Assembly: GCA_023078685.1 (NCBI GenBank)
Contig: JALGAS010000008.1
Span: forward strand, 1,054,001-1,118,000
DNA: 64,000 bases
Reading direction: 5' to 3'
Origin: Neopestalotiopsis rosae
Lineage: Eukaryota; Ascomycota; Sordariomycetes; Amphisphaeriales; Sporocadaceae
Shown here: piece after piece, positions 33,888 through 44,269 of the stretch
How the letters are laid out: each line of letters starts with the position of its first letter
Position numbering within the stretch: the stretch's first letter is position 1
Program-made: the position numbers and the translations under genes
The notes under the pieces: generated by a model
The model's database searches: none
What the model saw: the letters and a program-made list of their open reading frames with translations, nothing else
What the model was told of the DNA's origin: nothing

Positions 33888-34727
33888 ATGTCGGGTATAA
33901 GTAAAGACCATGGTGGTTACAAGGGAAAGAGCTTCAACCCAAATCACAAATCTATCCATCATGGCCCGAGAAAAGGATCAGATTCGGCTTCCAGCCACGG
34001 TAACTCTTCCCGAGACACAAATCGCACCGATCAACCCGGTGGCAGAGTCAATCGGGGTGGATACAAGGGCAAGAACTTTGATCCAAACTATCGCAACCCT
34101 TTCGCCAGATTGAAAGACCTCTTTGATCCCATTGCCGAGCTGCGAGACAGCCGCATGCCACCGCGCCCAGATGTCGCGAATACCATTGACCACAATGGGA
34201 TTCGCAATGTCCCCACTGGACCCAGGAGCCAACGACAGACCAATCGTAGTACCCAGGGGCAACGACGAGACAGTTCACAAGCAGATCGATATGAGCAACA
34301 ACATCAGGACCGCTACCACCACCGCAGGCGTAAGCTCGACCAAGACGCGGACCAGTGGATGTGCTCGTGCCCGACGGCCCCGACGCGGTGCCACGCCGAG
34401 CTCCTACGGCAATACGAGGACGACTGCCGCGCGTACCGTACCCAGCTGGCCGCGTGCGAACACGCCGTCGAGGTCCTCCTCCGGACGCTCGAAAGCTTTG
34501 CGCGGGACAACGGCCCGGAGATCGAAGCCCGTCTGGCCGCGTGCTACGAGGCGGTAGAGAGAGAGGTGATTGAGCAAGAGTATGCGTACTTTCGTGAGGA
34601 GTCGGTGCCGCCTGTCGTGAATGATACCTCGACGTCCAAGTCGCCTGATGAGGGGGTAGGTGAAGACAAGGAGCCATCCATTGCTGCAGGTACTCATGAT
34701 TCAGATTTTCAACATCATAGTACCTGA
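33888..34727 (+). CDS. unrecognised polar protein, 279 aa, with GGYKGK repeats
   Basis: I do not recognise this protein. One uninterrupted frame gives 279 residues. The N-terminal part is disordered and basic and carries two copies of a short motif, GGYKGKSFNPN (about residue 9) and GGYKGKNFDPN (about residue 57). The middle is rich in Arg, Gln, His and Asp. A helical region follows with cysteines at CSCPTAPTRCHAELL, then heptad-like spacing (LRQYEDDCRAYRTQLAACEHAVEVLL) that suggests a coiled coil. The C-terminus is acidic and disordered. Long shadow frames exist on both strands, which weakens the case, but the repeated motif and coiled-coil layout favour this frame. Confidence 0.6.
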   Translation: MSGISKDHGGYKGKSFNPNHKSIHHGPRKGSDSASSHGNSSRDTNRTDQPGGRVNRGGYKGKNFDPNYRNPFARLKDLFDPIAELRDSRMPPRPDVANTIDHNGIRNVPTGPRSQRQTNRSTQGQRRDSSQADRYEQQHQDRYHHRRRKLDQDADQWMCSCPTAPTRCHAELLRQYEDDCRAYRTQLAACEHAVEVLLRTLESFARDNGPEIEARLAACYEAVEREVIEQEYAYFREESVPPVVNDTSTSKSPDEGVGEDKEPSIAAGTHDSDFQHHST

Positions 34728-37250
34728 GTATAGCATTATTTCCACGTGCAATAATATACGCAGGTAACAAAGTAGATATATTGACAAATTGATTAAAGCT
34801 CTAATTCGCCTACTTCCTAGCGATTTAATTGCCAGCCATGAGATTATACAGAGCACACAATGATGACCGTCACAATCATGAAAAGTGTCGGTAAACTCCT
34901 ACAACGTGTATCTTACCGAAGCGTCAGAAGTTCATAGATTATTGTCATAATCACCCAAGATGCAGTCCCGTGATTGCCTGTGGCTCATGAAAGGTTTGCA
35001 CAGATGTAATAACACATCACAGGTAAGCACATCAATTTTTACGACATCCTGCCAACCCAAGTCGTGACCAATCTTGGATCACGATGAGTTCGTAAAGCGT
35101 TTCGTCTGAACTTGCAGCATTGACAACAAGCTCATGTGTTCAACAATTGTCGCGTCTAGCCAGCATCATTGAGCTCACATAGCCTACAATACCTCGCAAA
35201 CATGCATCACCAGTAGTATAACGGTTCCCCATAGAAGACGGCGAGACCATCTATCCGTTCAGAACGGGCCAATAGTTGCCGTCAAAAAGCCTGCAGGCCA
35301 GGCTCTGGAGAGAGTAATGATTATCACGCCGCAGTCACAGGTAGCCTTGCCATAGTGGCTCCTCGAATGAGTACGGAAAAGCGGGGGTCGCAATACATCC
35401 ATCTAAGCCAACTCGATGACTAAGAAAGCAAACAAGGAAAGATCATTCTCGCCTCCTCCTGGCCTGACGGGATAGTTTGCGCCGGCGTAAGAAACCCCCG
35501 CGAATTCCCCGCTTCGTCAAACCCAGGTCCCGTTGAAGCTATTTCTCTCCCCTCGAGTTCCTGGAATCCAATGATCCCCGGAGAGAAACATCAGGCCGAG
35601 ACCACGTCAGTGATTCATGCCTTGGAGGCGCGTTGAGAAAAATGCACGGCCAGAAAGTTTTGTTGAGCTATGGAGTTGGAGGGGGAGGGGGTGTGGAATG
35701 GTATAGTGTGGATGTTTTCTTTTCTTTTCCCTTAGGGCTATAATAGAGCATGTGTTAATGGAAACGAACGAGCTGCAATCCCATATAGACAATAGATCGA
35801 CTCTCTCTCTTTCTCTCTGTGTTTTGACAAACAGGAACCCGGCCGAAAAACGTTTTGGGTATGGCGCGTTTTGAACTACTACTGGTACGAACTCTTTGCG
35901 TTTGGCTGTGCATGGGGCAATATCACATGTTGAGGGGGGTTTAAGACTATAGGACTATAGAGAGAAACGAGCAGGGGTGTTTAGGAATCGATCGGGAACG
36001 GAGTACAAAGTACGGTTGACTTCAAAAAAGAGAGATAGAGATTAGGTGTGGTGGCCCAAGAAGCTAGTTTCCGACATGCCTGTCAACTCTATAATCACAT
36101 GTTGTATAGTAGGGCCAGGCACAACAATTGTCTCTCTCGCTTTCTCTCTTGATTCTCAACCGAGTCCAACCACGCCCCCTAGTCGGCTTGGCGAGGAGGA
36201 GTGGGGTAAAGAAGGTAAGGTCGATCGAGGCTGCTGCTACTATGATATGGTAGGAACCCGTCTCTTGATCGCGATGGTGTCATAAAATTTACCGAGACAG
36301 GGCTGTGAACACTTTCTACTATCATTTATCTTGTTCTCCATTGCCAGGAACACTATTAGAGACCCTGTCCCTGTGGCACGACTAGCGAATAGATAACGAG
36401 ATGCGAGATAAAGCTTGTGCCTGTCCAGCGTACCATCGTCGTCTGTCGGGCAGATGCCTTGTCCTTTGTGCAGGGGCTTGAGAGAGAAGAGAGAGTGGTC
36501 GCATAGTGGTGCCCCCAGTGTTTGATTCTCCACACTATTAACGCTTCTGACAGCTTCAGAAGAGGTGGGCGGGGGTAATGGGGGGTGGGAAAGAGACAGA
36601 GAGAGGAAGAGAGAGTGTGTGTGTGTGACCGGGGGTGGTCCGGTTTTGTTTCGACCAGTCACGGCGTTTTACATTCCCGGAACGGCAGTTGGGAACAATT
36701 CGGGACGCGCGGCCGGGGGTGCAATCGACCCACTCGGACGCCTCTGCGCTGCAACCAAGATTGACACAGCGATTCTCGGTTGGGGGTAACATGCTCGGGT
36801 AGTTAACCTTCTTCCCAACCTGCACAAGCCAAAAGCCCGCCGAAGGGAACAAGCCTGGCCCTTGCATAAACGCAGAGGCACGCACAAGAGAGAAAGAAGA
36901 TGGGGGTGTGGGGTGGGAAGACTATAGTGGTCTATAGCGACCCTGTGTTAATGTGCCGGCATGGAAGGTTTCTAGAAGAACTGACAGCTTGGCCAATTCA
37001 CTCCACAGGTGTCGGACATATATTGGTTCTACGGGGGTTTCTCAGCTATCTACTGGTCCAGCCCGCAGTTGACTGCAGTAGAATGATGCAATAACCCTTG
37101 TATAATCCTCTCAGAGCCGCCGATGAACTATAGCAGCTCCCTCACAGATATAGGTACATGATAGATACTTGACAAACTTCTCCCCTCTCGAAGCCTTGAA
37201 CAACTACAAGTCCTGGTCCTTGACTGCATAGATATGCTTAAGACAAGCAG
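34728..37250. other. intergenic region with simple repeats
   Basis: About 2.5 kb with no credible gene. It contains CT-rich runs (about 35800-35820) and GA- and GT-rich runs (about 36594-36628). Open frames are short and their peptides are dominated by Ser, Pro and Cys. I noticed a weak tRNA-like D-arm sequence near 35210 but could not fold a tRNA. Confidence 0.5.
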
Positions 37251-38942
37251 TTAAGATCTCTCGGAGCGGGATAGCGTCAAGTGGAGAGTATGTTGTTTCA
37301 TGAGGCTCACAGCGATCAGGCCAAGAAGAACCATTCCCAAAGCCGTGAACCAGACACCCCGGAATGCCTCCATGAAGACAGCAATGACATCTGACTTTGG
37401 CCACCCCTCGGGTAGGTGTTTGAGTTCGTCGAGATCATCCCGGATTCTGGGAATCTCAAAGCTGGCGTCGGGCAGATTACCAAACTGGTTCCACAATTGC
37501 GTCTTTAGAATGTTTTGGTAAACTGCCGACGCTATAGTGATTCCCACTGTACCGCCTACGCTCCTGAACGCATAGGTGGCGGATGTGATGACGGCCTGGT
37601 CAGCATGGTCCACTGCAGCAAGACAAGCCAATAACGTAATTGTCAACATGGCGCCATAACCGGAACCGAGCAGGAAAAAGGCAAGCATGAGATGCCATTT
37701 CGGTGTCGTTTCATTCAGAGTAGTTAGAATGACGACGTGTATCAAGTGTAGAGTGACCGAGATGATGCCTAAACCGACGTATCGCCCGGTCTTTTTCATC
37801 AGGTACCCGCTGCCCACGGAGCAAATGCAGATGCCGATGGGAGCAAAGAGGATGACAAGACCCGCTTGGGTCGCGGAGTCGCCGCGTACCTGCAGATATA
37901 GTGGACTATAGAACAAGGCCATCATATTGGCCATGGTCGTAACAAGATTCGTCATGCACGCCGTGAAGACTGTCCGGCGGAGGAGTAGCCTAACAGGAAT
38001 GATGGGCTGTGCGGCTCTCGCCTCCCACCAGATGAAGCCCAACGCGGCAACAAAGGCGAGCGGGATCGTCGTCAGAGGTAGCGGATGCATCCACGGAACC
38101 AGATTGCCACCAGCGTTGAGGCCGAGTAGCAGCAGGACGAGGAAGACAATGATGAGGAACGCCCCAACAAAATCGATACGAGCCAGATAAGACTTGTTCG
38201 AGACCTTGGGAGGGATGCGAACCAGGTAAGCCACCAGGCATGCAGACACCAATACCGGAGGCACCTGGATGAAGAACGCAAGACGCCACCCTCCACTCGT
38301 GTAGTCGTTGAGCAAGCCTCCGATGACGCCTCCGCACATGGCCCCGGAGCCGTAGGCGATATTTCCGATGCCTTGGATGATACCTCGCTTCCGCAGAGGC
38401 ACCAAGTCCGTAGCCAAGAAGGTAGTGATGGACATTAAGCCGCCACCGCCAATGCCGGCCACCACCCGACCTAGTATCATGACCTGTTCGTTCTGAGCAA
38501 GACCACAGATTAGGTTTCCGGCAGCGAAAAACACATTGCTAAAGACCAGACCTGGGCCGCGGCCAAATATGTCCGTCAAGCGGCCGCTGATGGGTTGGCA
38601 CGCCGCATTGGCAATCAGATAGGCCGTGGCCAGCCATGATAGCAGACTCAGGGACTTGAACTCGCTGGAAATCGGAGCCGAGAGTGTCGCGATAATGGAA
38701 GCGTCCACAGCACCTAGGAAAACACCGACCCAACCGCTGCACAGAATAAGCCACAGCTTGACACCAGTGATCTCTTCGACGATCACGACCTGTTCCTCAT
38801 TCTCCTGGGGTTCCTGCGACTGTTCTGCGGGGACAATTGCGTTGCTGTCGCCGTCTCGCAGCAGTGGCGTCGTCTCATCGTGAGGTGCCCCATCGGCGGC
38901 GGCGGCGGCTGACGACTCTCGTCCGTTGCCAATTGAAGGCAT
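37251..38942 (-). CDS. MFS transporter, DHA2 type (14 transmembrane segments)
   Basis: This is a major facilitator of the drug:H+ antiporter-2 group, which includes multidrug exporters and the vacuolar basic amino acid transporters VBA1-3 (family knowledge). One exon encodes 563 residues. A polar acidic N-terminal tail of about 55 residues precedes about 14 hydrophobic segments. Family motifs are visible: WLILCSGWVGVFLGAVDASI in the first segment, the motif A loop GRLTDIFGRGPGL after the second, and GRVVAGIGGGGLMSI in the fourth. The segment GSGAMCGGVIGG suggests the antiporter motif C. The tail ends in a short basic cytoplasmic segment. The substrate cannot be told. The gene stands alone with no biosynthetic neighbour. 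Confidence 0.9.
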   Translation of the reverse strand: MPSIGNGRESSAAAAADGAPHDETTPLLRDGDSNAIVPAEQSQEPQENEEQVVIVEEITGVKLWLILCSGWVGVFLGAVDASIIATLSAPISSEFKSLSLLSWLATAYLIANAACQPISGRLTDIFGRGPGLVFSNVFFAAGNLICGLAQNEQVMILGRVVAGIGGGGLMSITTFLATDLVPLRKRGIIQGIGNIAYGSGAMCGGVIGGLLNDYTSGGWRLAFFIQVPPVLVSACLVAYLVRIPPKVSNKSYLARIDFVGAFLIIVFLVLLLLGLNAGGNLVPWMHPLPLTTIPLAFVAALGFIWWEARAAQPIIPVRLLLRRTVFTACMTNLVTTMANMMALFYSPLYLQVRGDSATQAGLVILFAPIGICICSVGSGYLMKKTGRYVGLGIISVTLHLIHVVILTTLNETTPKWHLMLAFFLLGSGYGAMLTITLLACLAAVDHADQAVITSATYAFRSVGGTVGITIASAVYQNILKTQLWNQFGNLPDASFEIPRIRDDLDELKHLPEGWPKSDVIAVFMEAFRGVWFTALGMVLLGLIAVSLMKQHTLHLTLSRSERS

Positions 38943-40980
38943 GGCGAGAGAACGTACAGGTCGTTAACGGAGGGCTGCACAATTCAAATAATGATAATTA
39001 TGACCCTTGAGCTGAGGTCATCCGCCTCCTGAACTCTGCAGATGGGTGCGTGTATTAAGTCTGTGACAGAATGATCTCTCCACCAATGAGAATGCTCCGT
39101 GTCTGCCAATGCAACCAAACCCGACCTGAATCACTCACTCTGCGACTTTCCCGCGATGGCGCCAGAGATAACAAGCCGGCAATCCAATCCAGCACAATGT
39201 AAATGCTGCAAATGACTTGATTCTCGCAGTCGTGTTTGTCGTCATGGAAGGAAAAAGGCGTGCTAAAATGTCAGATCACTCACTTCCACCTCCATAAATC
39301 CCGAGGTGGATACCTAAGCGGCGCTTACCAAGCCGAAAATCGGCAATGCGATAGGATGTCCCCGAATTACGGAATGGTACAACTCCGGAGCCAACCGCGA
39401 ATAATTCAATGGTCGTGATGGCGACACACGCCGAAGCACCGACCCGAGTAGCCAATCTTTTCTCTCCCAGCTGCCTGCAAATAGCCGGGGACAGTGCGAG
39501 AGTGGAGGGTGACGGCATTTGCAGTTGAAGCACTGACTGCGGATCCTGTTTTCCTGCTGGATACGAGTATGGAGCAACCGTTGCAATGGATACGTCAGTC
39601 ATTAGCACATCACACCTGGGCATCGCTTTCTCGACTACAGATACAAGTCATGGTTATGTCCAAGAGCCACCACCAAATGAGCAGAGGATGAACCTGACGA
39701 GGGCAGGCGGCGCTTTAATAAACAAGAGAATTGCAGTCACTTTCTTTAATGAATACGTTGTGGTTTTCGGTGGGCCGGATTCATCATTGTATGTTTTGAA
39801 TCTAGGACCGTCTGTCGCCGATTGACAAAAGAAATGTGGACCGTCAATACTACGCAATTGTGGCTTTCACACAGAACTATTGACACGACACTTATCGCTT
39901 CGCCAACGGGAAAAAAGTCGCGATGAATTTTTCCGAACTTGTTGTTACTGCCTACCAGGTGCAATCAGTGTAGTCTTTAAAGACAGGCTTGGTCAATAGA
40001 GCTTGCGCAAACGATCCAATAAGAGAAGAGCGTCACTGCCGCCCCATCCATTGCTAAGACTCATCCGCCTTGGGATTCCCTGCTTCCCTGGGTGCTTTGT
40101 TTGGCCACCAGACCTCGACAATGGCTGCAATGCTCTCGAGTTCGTGGCGCAGCTTCATGTCAACAGACGTCAGGCAGCTCTGGTCGAGTGGCTTTGCAGA
40201 GAAAAACCGGGGACTTTGGCATGGATAACCCCAAATCAGCGAATCACGGCAGCCGCTGTCCAGGGCTGAGCTTTAAAAAGAACAACTGGAGACGGAGCCA
40301 TAACGCGCGTCATAATAAGCCAAGCGACTGGACGGAGGGGGACAATCCTCAGCGAGTCAGCCTGTTGTTGTTATTATTATTGGAGGGAGGAACAGGAGAG
40401 ATGCAATCACGGAAAGAATCTTTGATCTCTTCTTGACACTTTTGACGATTAATCCAAAGACTTGAGTCAATTAAGACTCTTAGCAAACCATCTTCCTTAC
40501 TCTTGCATCTTTTATTAGAGTTCTCACACGTTCGGCGCTTGTCCCTCTCTGCTTACTCTAGGCCGCCGCAAAACCCAAAAGAGACCGCCTACCAGCCTGC
40601 CAAACCTACCTGCAGCTACAGCTCAGCGCACCAGCGACCAAGCACACCAGCACACCAGCACACCAGGGCCCCATTTTACCTCGACGAATTGACCTTAGCT
40701 GCTAAGGCGTTGCACTGCCAACAGCAGTAGCACCAAAGAGCTTTGCAAACCGGTGCCGTGTTTCGAGGTCTGAACCCCTAAAAGCTGGGCAAAACACCAA
40801 AACCTCCAGTCAGCCCCAAGCCACTCAGCAGCAACAAACAACATCTTACTCTTGTACAAACTTACGTCCTCTTTGCGCGGTCGGATATCTTCTCTTTTTG
40901 CCAAAGGGCGGTTATATACTTAGTCTTCTTACAACACATCGGCCCAAGTCCTTGCACGCAGCAACAACTTCGTCCAAAAC
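38943..40980. other. divergent intergenic region (MFS / MARVEL genes)
   Basis: About 2 kb between two divergent start codons, holding both promoters. No credible gene is visible. A short tandem CACACCAG repeat lies near 40644-40665, in the likely leader of the MARVEL gene. Confidence 0.55.
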
Positions 40981-42005
40981 ATGGGGTTGGAGTGGGATGC
41001 CGACTATGTGCCCGGTGTCAAGCTAGGCTTGCACTCGATGCAGATTCTGTTCGGCTTTGTCATCTTCATCCTCGAGATCATCCTTTTCCGCGCAGATAAT
41101 GCCGTGATAAACGGCAACAATGGTTGGCCATTTGGTCTGGTAAGACGAAACCCCCTTCCCATTCTGCGCTACCTTCGAGGTAACAAAACACTGCGTACTT
41201 GAGTTACTGACTTGTGCGCCCCCCCTGGAAACAGTGCTTTCTCTCGCTGCCTGGCGCCGTCTATTTGATCATGGCACCACGGTGGAAACGAACGCAATTT
41301 ATCGCAAACCCGCATGCCATGCTCGTCGTTGACTGTCTCTTTGCCATCTTCTGGCTGTCGGCTTTTGCCAGTCAGGCCGCCTACAACACGGCCAACTCGT
41401 GCGGAGATGGCTGCAACATCAGCAAGGCGATTGTGGGCTTGGCATTTTTCGAGATCTTGTTCTGGGGCATCTCGACCTTTATCAGCGCCTACACGCTCAA
41501 GTACTACCAGTTCCACGGCGTACTGCCCGGCTACCCCAACATCAAGCGCAAGGCCGGCCAGAACATTGATCCAGACAAGGCCGCCTTCTCCATGGCGCCC
41601 CACGACGAGGAGGCCTACGCGCCCATCCACGCCGACGACCACGACAATGACGACCACGGCATCGGCGGCGCCCCTTACAACGCCGACTCGTACGGCGCCG
41701 GGCGCCCCATGTTTGACAGCGAGACCGAGTACCACAGCACGACGCAGCAGCCAATTCACGAAAACCCCTACACCGGGGAGAACCCGTACAACGACCACAC
41801 CTACCGGGCGCACAGCACCTCGCCCGCGAACGACCCTTACCGGGCGCACAGCACTTCGCCTGCCAACGACCCCTATAGTGCCGGCTACGGCCTGCGGCCA
41901 GATGCCAGCGGCCCGGCCATGTACGCTCCGCCTACGGCGGAGGATTACGACGATGGAAGACCTGCGCAGTTTCCCTCTGCAAACTATGACCGAACGTTAC
42001 ATTAA
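40981..42005 (+). CDS. MARVEL-domain membrane protein
   Basis: This is a four-transmembrane protein of the MARVEL type, a fold linked to membrane microdomains and vesicle traffic (family knowledge). Two exons, 40981-41139 and 41235-42005, join in frame to give 309 residues. The four hydrophobic segments are in the first 170 residues: LGLHSMQILFGFVIFILEII, CFLSLPGAVYLIMA, MLVVDCLFAIFWLSAFASQ and VGLAFFEILFWGISTFISA. A Cys pair, CGDGC, lies in the loop between the last two. The C-terminal 140 residues are a polar Asp-, Tyr- and Pro-rich cytoplasmic tail. It has two tandem copies of a 12-residue unit YRAHSTSPANDP. Confidence 0.9.
41802..41873 (+). repeat. 36-nt in-frame tandem repeat, 2 copies
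   Basis: Two near-identical 36-nt units (41802-41837 and 41838-41873) encode YRAHSTSPANDP twice in the tail of the MARVEL protein. They differ only at a few synonymous third positions. Confidence 0.9.
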
Positions 42006-43546
42006 GTGTACTGAATAATGGGCAGTATGAAATGTAAACTCTCTGAGACCGTATGAAAGCATGAAATAGACATTTGCATTTTTGTTTTTCCAGTTTTCTT
42101 TTTTTCGAAAACACTGCTTGGCAAGAGAGCATTGTATGAGCTATGGAAATCGGTCCGACACGAATCACAGTTGCATGTTGATTTTCTCCTGTCGGACCCG
42201 GGACGTTATGGTTATATACATTTGCTTTTTTCGGGAAAGGGAAATCCGGTGTTTTGGGTGTATCCAGCTTGATTATTTGAGCGACCTTATTTGTTGTATG
42301 TATGAAATGGCTCATCCTTTACTACCTAGGTAGTCCTTGTGAATTTCAAACCATATATACCATCTGTTATAATCAATATCGCAAAGAAAGCATGCGGGAC
42401 AATCAAAAGCAGTAATATGGATTGTGATTTAGATGTGTACCGAGACGGAACGATGATAGTCGGACGGCACCAAAACCAGCGGGATCATGAGTAATTTATA
42501 GAACTGAGTCTTGCGGCTCAACATGACCCGAGCACAGATGGAAACCTTAATTTCACCTCATCTTTGTTTCTAGAAATTGCGCCATAAGGGGGGAGTCGTG
42601 GATTTCAGGGTTCGTAGCAAGGCCATTGTGCGTGAACGTTGCGTGGCACCTGCCCGATTCGGCGAGCTTGCGTTGATGCTTGTCCGGTCGGGAGCCGCAA
42701 ACCGGGGACGCCACGCGACCAAATTCAACCACTTGAACCGCTCAGAAGCACTTGAACCACGAGGCTGCAGGCGCACTATTGAAATGCGGGAGCGGAGGAG
42801 AAGGGAAAAAAGGGTCTGAATGAGCCCCAGTCGAACAGGGGAAACAGTCCTGAATAAGCTGGGGAAAACGGTGAAGCAACGGATGACTGAGCAAGAAAGA
42901 GAGAGCGAGAGCAAGGAAAATAATTCTCCGGGGGACCTTTCTGACAGGTTCGGGCCATCGGAGAATAGTCGAGGGGAGGGGGATGACGACGACGAACAAT
43001 GGATCTACTGCTTGCTAATTGCTGTGGACAAGAAAGCTCGGAGTTTGCATGGATGCTTTCTTGGGTGTCTTGCGTGGACGAGCATGGCTGCCCTGATCGT
43101 CGTATATACGAGGGTGTTCTCGGTAAGAGGTAGAGAGAGAAACTGCGTATATATAAAAGTCGTTGGCCGCAACCGAACCGCAAGGTTAGTCAATGGGGAC
43201 GATTCGAAGGTTTGGGAGATTCTCTAGATACGCCTGCCCCTAGGACGACCCGGGGTATGATTCGACGAAGCATGGCAGGGAAAGCACGATGAGACGAGGA
43301 CGACAACAACAAAAGATGGTGGAATGATAAGACTTTGGTATTCGACAATGCGTAATGGGAAAGACCGATCGATGCTGGTATGGACCGCGGACGACACCAT
43401 GGAAAAACTCTCTTCTGTCTTTTTCTTCTTGTGTATTCAAGCCAACTCCAGAACGCCTTTCTTCAATGCGGGATTCCCTCGACTGGACCGACCTAAATTC
43501 CTTTCTTTCGGACCTTTTCCTCTTTCCTCTTGCCTCTGCTTTCCTT
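42006..43546. other. intergenic region (convergent 3' ends)
   Basis: About 1.5 kb between the stop codons of the MARVEL gene and NOP16. It is long for convergent genes. I see only short open frames, GA/CT-rich tracts around 42890-42920, and no RNA gene. Confidence 0.5.
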
Positions 43547-44269
43547 TCACTCCTCGCCCTCGAGCTTCCGTAACCGCCTCGCAATGTCGGCCGCGGTCTG
43601 CTGCATGGGGTTGAGCTTGCGGTCGCGAGCCATGGCTCTCGTATCGGCGCCGTGGGCCTCGACGAGGCTCTCCAGCCACTCGCGCTCCCGCTGGCTCTGC
43701 GTCCGGGGCTTCTTCTCGCGCGGCCGGGCGGCTTCCGCCTCGAGCTGCCGCACCACCTCGGTCCGCGTGTCCTTGCCGTCGTTGATGCCGCCCCACGTCT
43801 CGCCGTCGTCCTGGAACTCCTCCTCGGCCTCCGAGTCCGTGTCGAGCTCGTTCAGCGGATCGTTGAGCGGGTTCTCCCGATGCCGCCTCTTGCCGTTGGC
43901 ACTGCCGAGGATCTTGACAATCTTGCCATCGGCGTCGCGCTCGACCCGCACCTCGGTCACGACATTGTTACCACCCGCTCCGCCGCTGACGCCCGTGCCC
44001 GAGATGGAAAAGTTGTCGGCGGGCTGCTCGCTGAGCTTCTTGCCCAGGCCGGCGTTCTTGTAGACGGGCTCGGCGCCGCCCGTGGGCCGCTGCAGTCTCG
44101 ACACGAGGCCCAGCCGGCGGTAGTTTTGGGTCTGGGTCTCCTTCTTATTCCAGTTCTTGGCCACAATATCGTTGCCCGTGGGGTTGCGCAGCTTGCTGCG
44201 ACGCGACGAGGGCTGGCGGACCGCGGGCCTCGACGAGCGCCTTTTGCGCTTTTGCAACTCACGTCCCAT
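43547..44269 (-). CDS. NOP16: ribosome biogenesis protein NOP16
   Basis: This is a nucleolar protein of 60S pre-ribosomal particles (family knowledge). One exon of 240 residues starts at the ATG at 44269. The N-terminus is strongly basic (MGRELQKRKRRSSRPAVRQ), as in NOP16. It is followed by the conserved segments WNKKETQTQNYRRLGLVSRL and NPLNDPLNELD, an acidic patch DSEAEEEFQDD and a C-terminal helical region with REREWLESLVEAHGADTRAM and KLNPMQQTAADI, a hallmark of the family. A long plus-strand open frame across the same DNA is a shadow. Confidence 0.93.
   Translation of the reverse strand: MGRELQKRKRRSSRPAVRQPSSRRSKLRNPTGNDIVAKNWNKKETQTQNYRRLGLVSRLQRPTGGAEPVYKNAGLGKKLSEQPADNFSISGTGVSGGAGGNNVVTEVRVERDADGKIVKILGSANGKRRHRENPLNDPLNELDTDSEAEEEFQDDGETWGGINDGKDTRTEVVRQLEAEAARPREKKPRTQSQREREWLESLVEAHGADTRAMARDRKLNPMQQTAADIARRLRKLEGEE

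Noticed and set aside
34048..34770. 240-codon minus-strand frame over the GGYKGK gene
   Set aside because: It has no repeated motif or coherent composition. The plus frame has repeats and a coiled-coil region, though neither frame is proven.
35205..35280. tRNA-like sequence with a D-arm resemblance (AGTAGTATAACGGTT)
   Set aside because: No acceptor stem or T arm could be paired. The nearby CGTTCAGAACG is only a short hairpin.
5894..44269. Secondary-metabolite cluster around the MFS transporter
   Set aside because: No synthase, P450, methyltransferase or cluster regulator is adjacent. The neighbours are a MARVEL protein and unrecognised genes.
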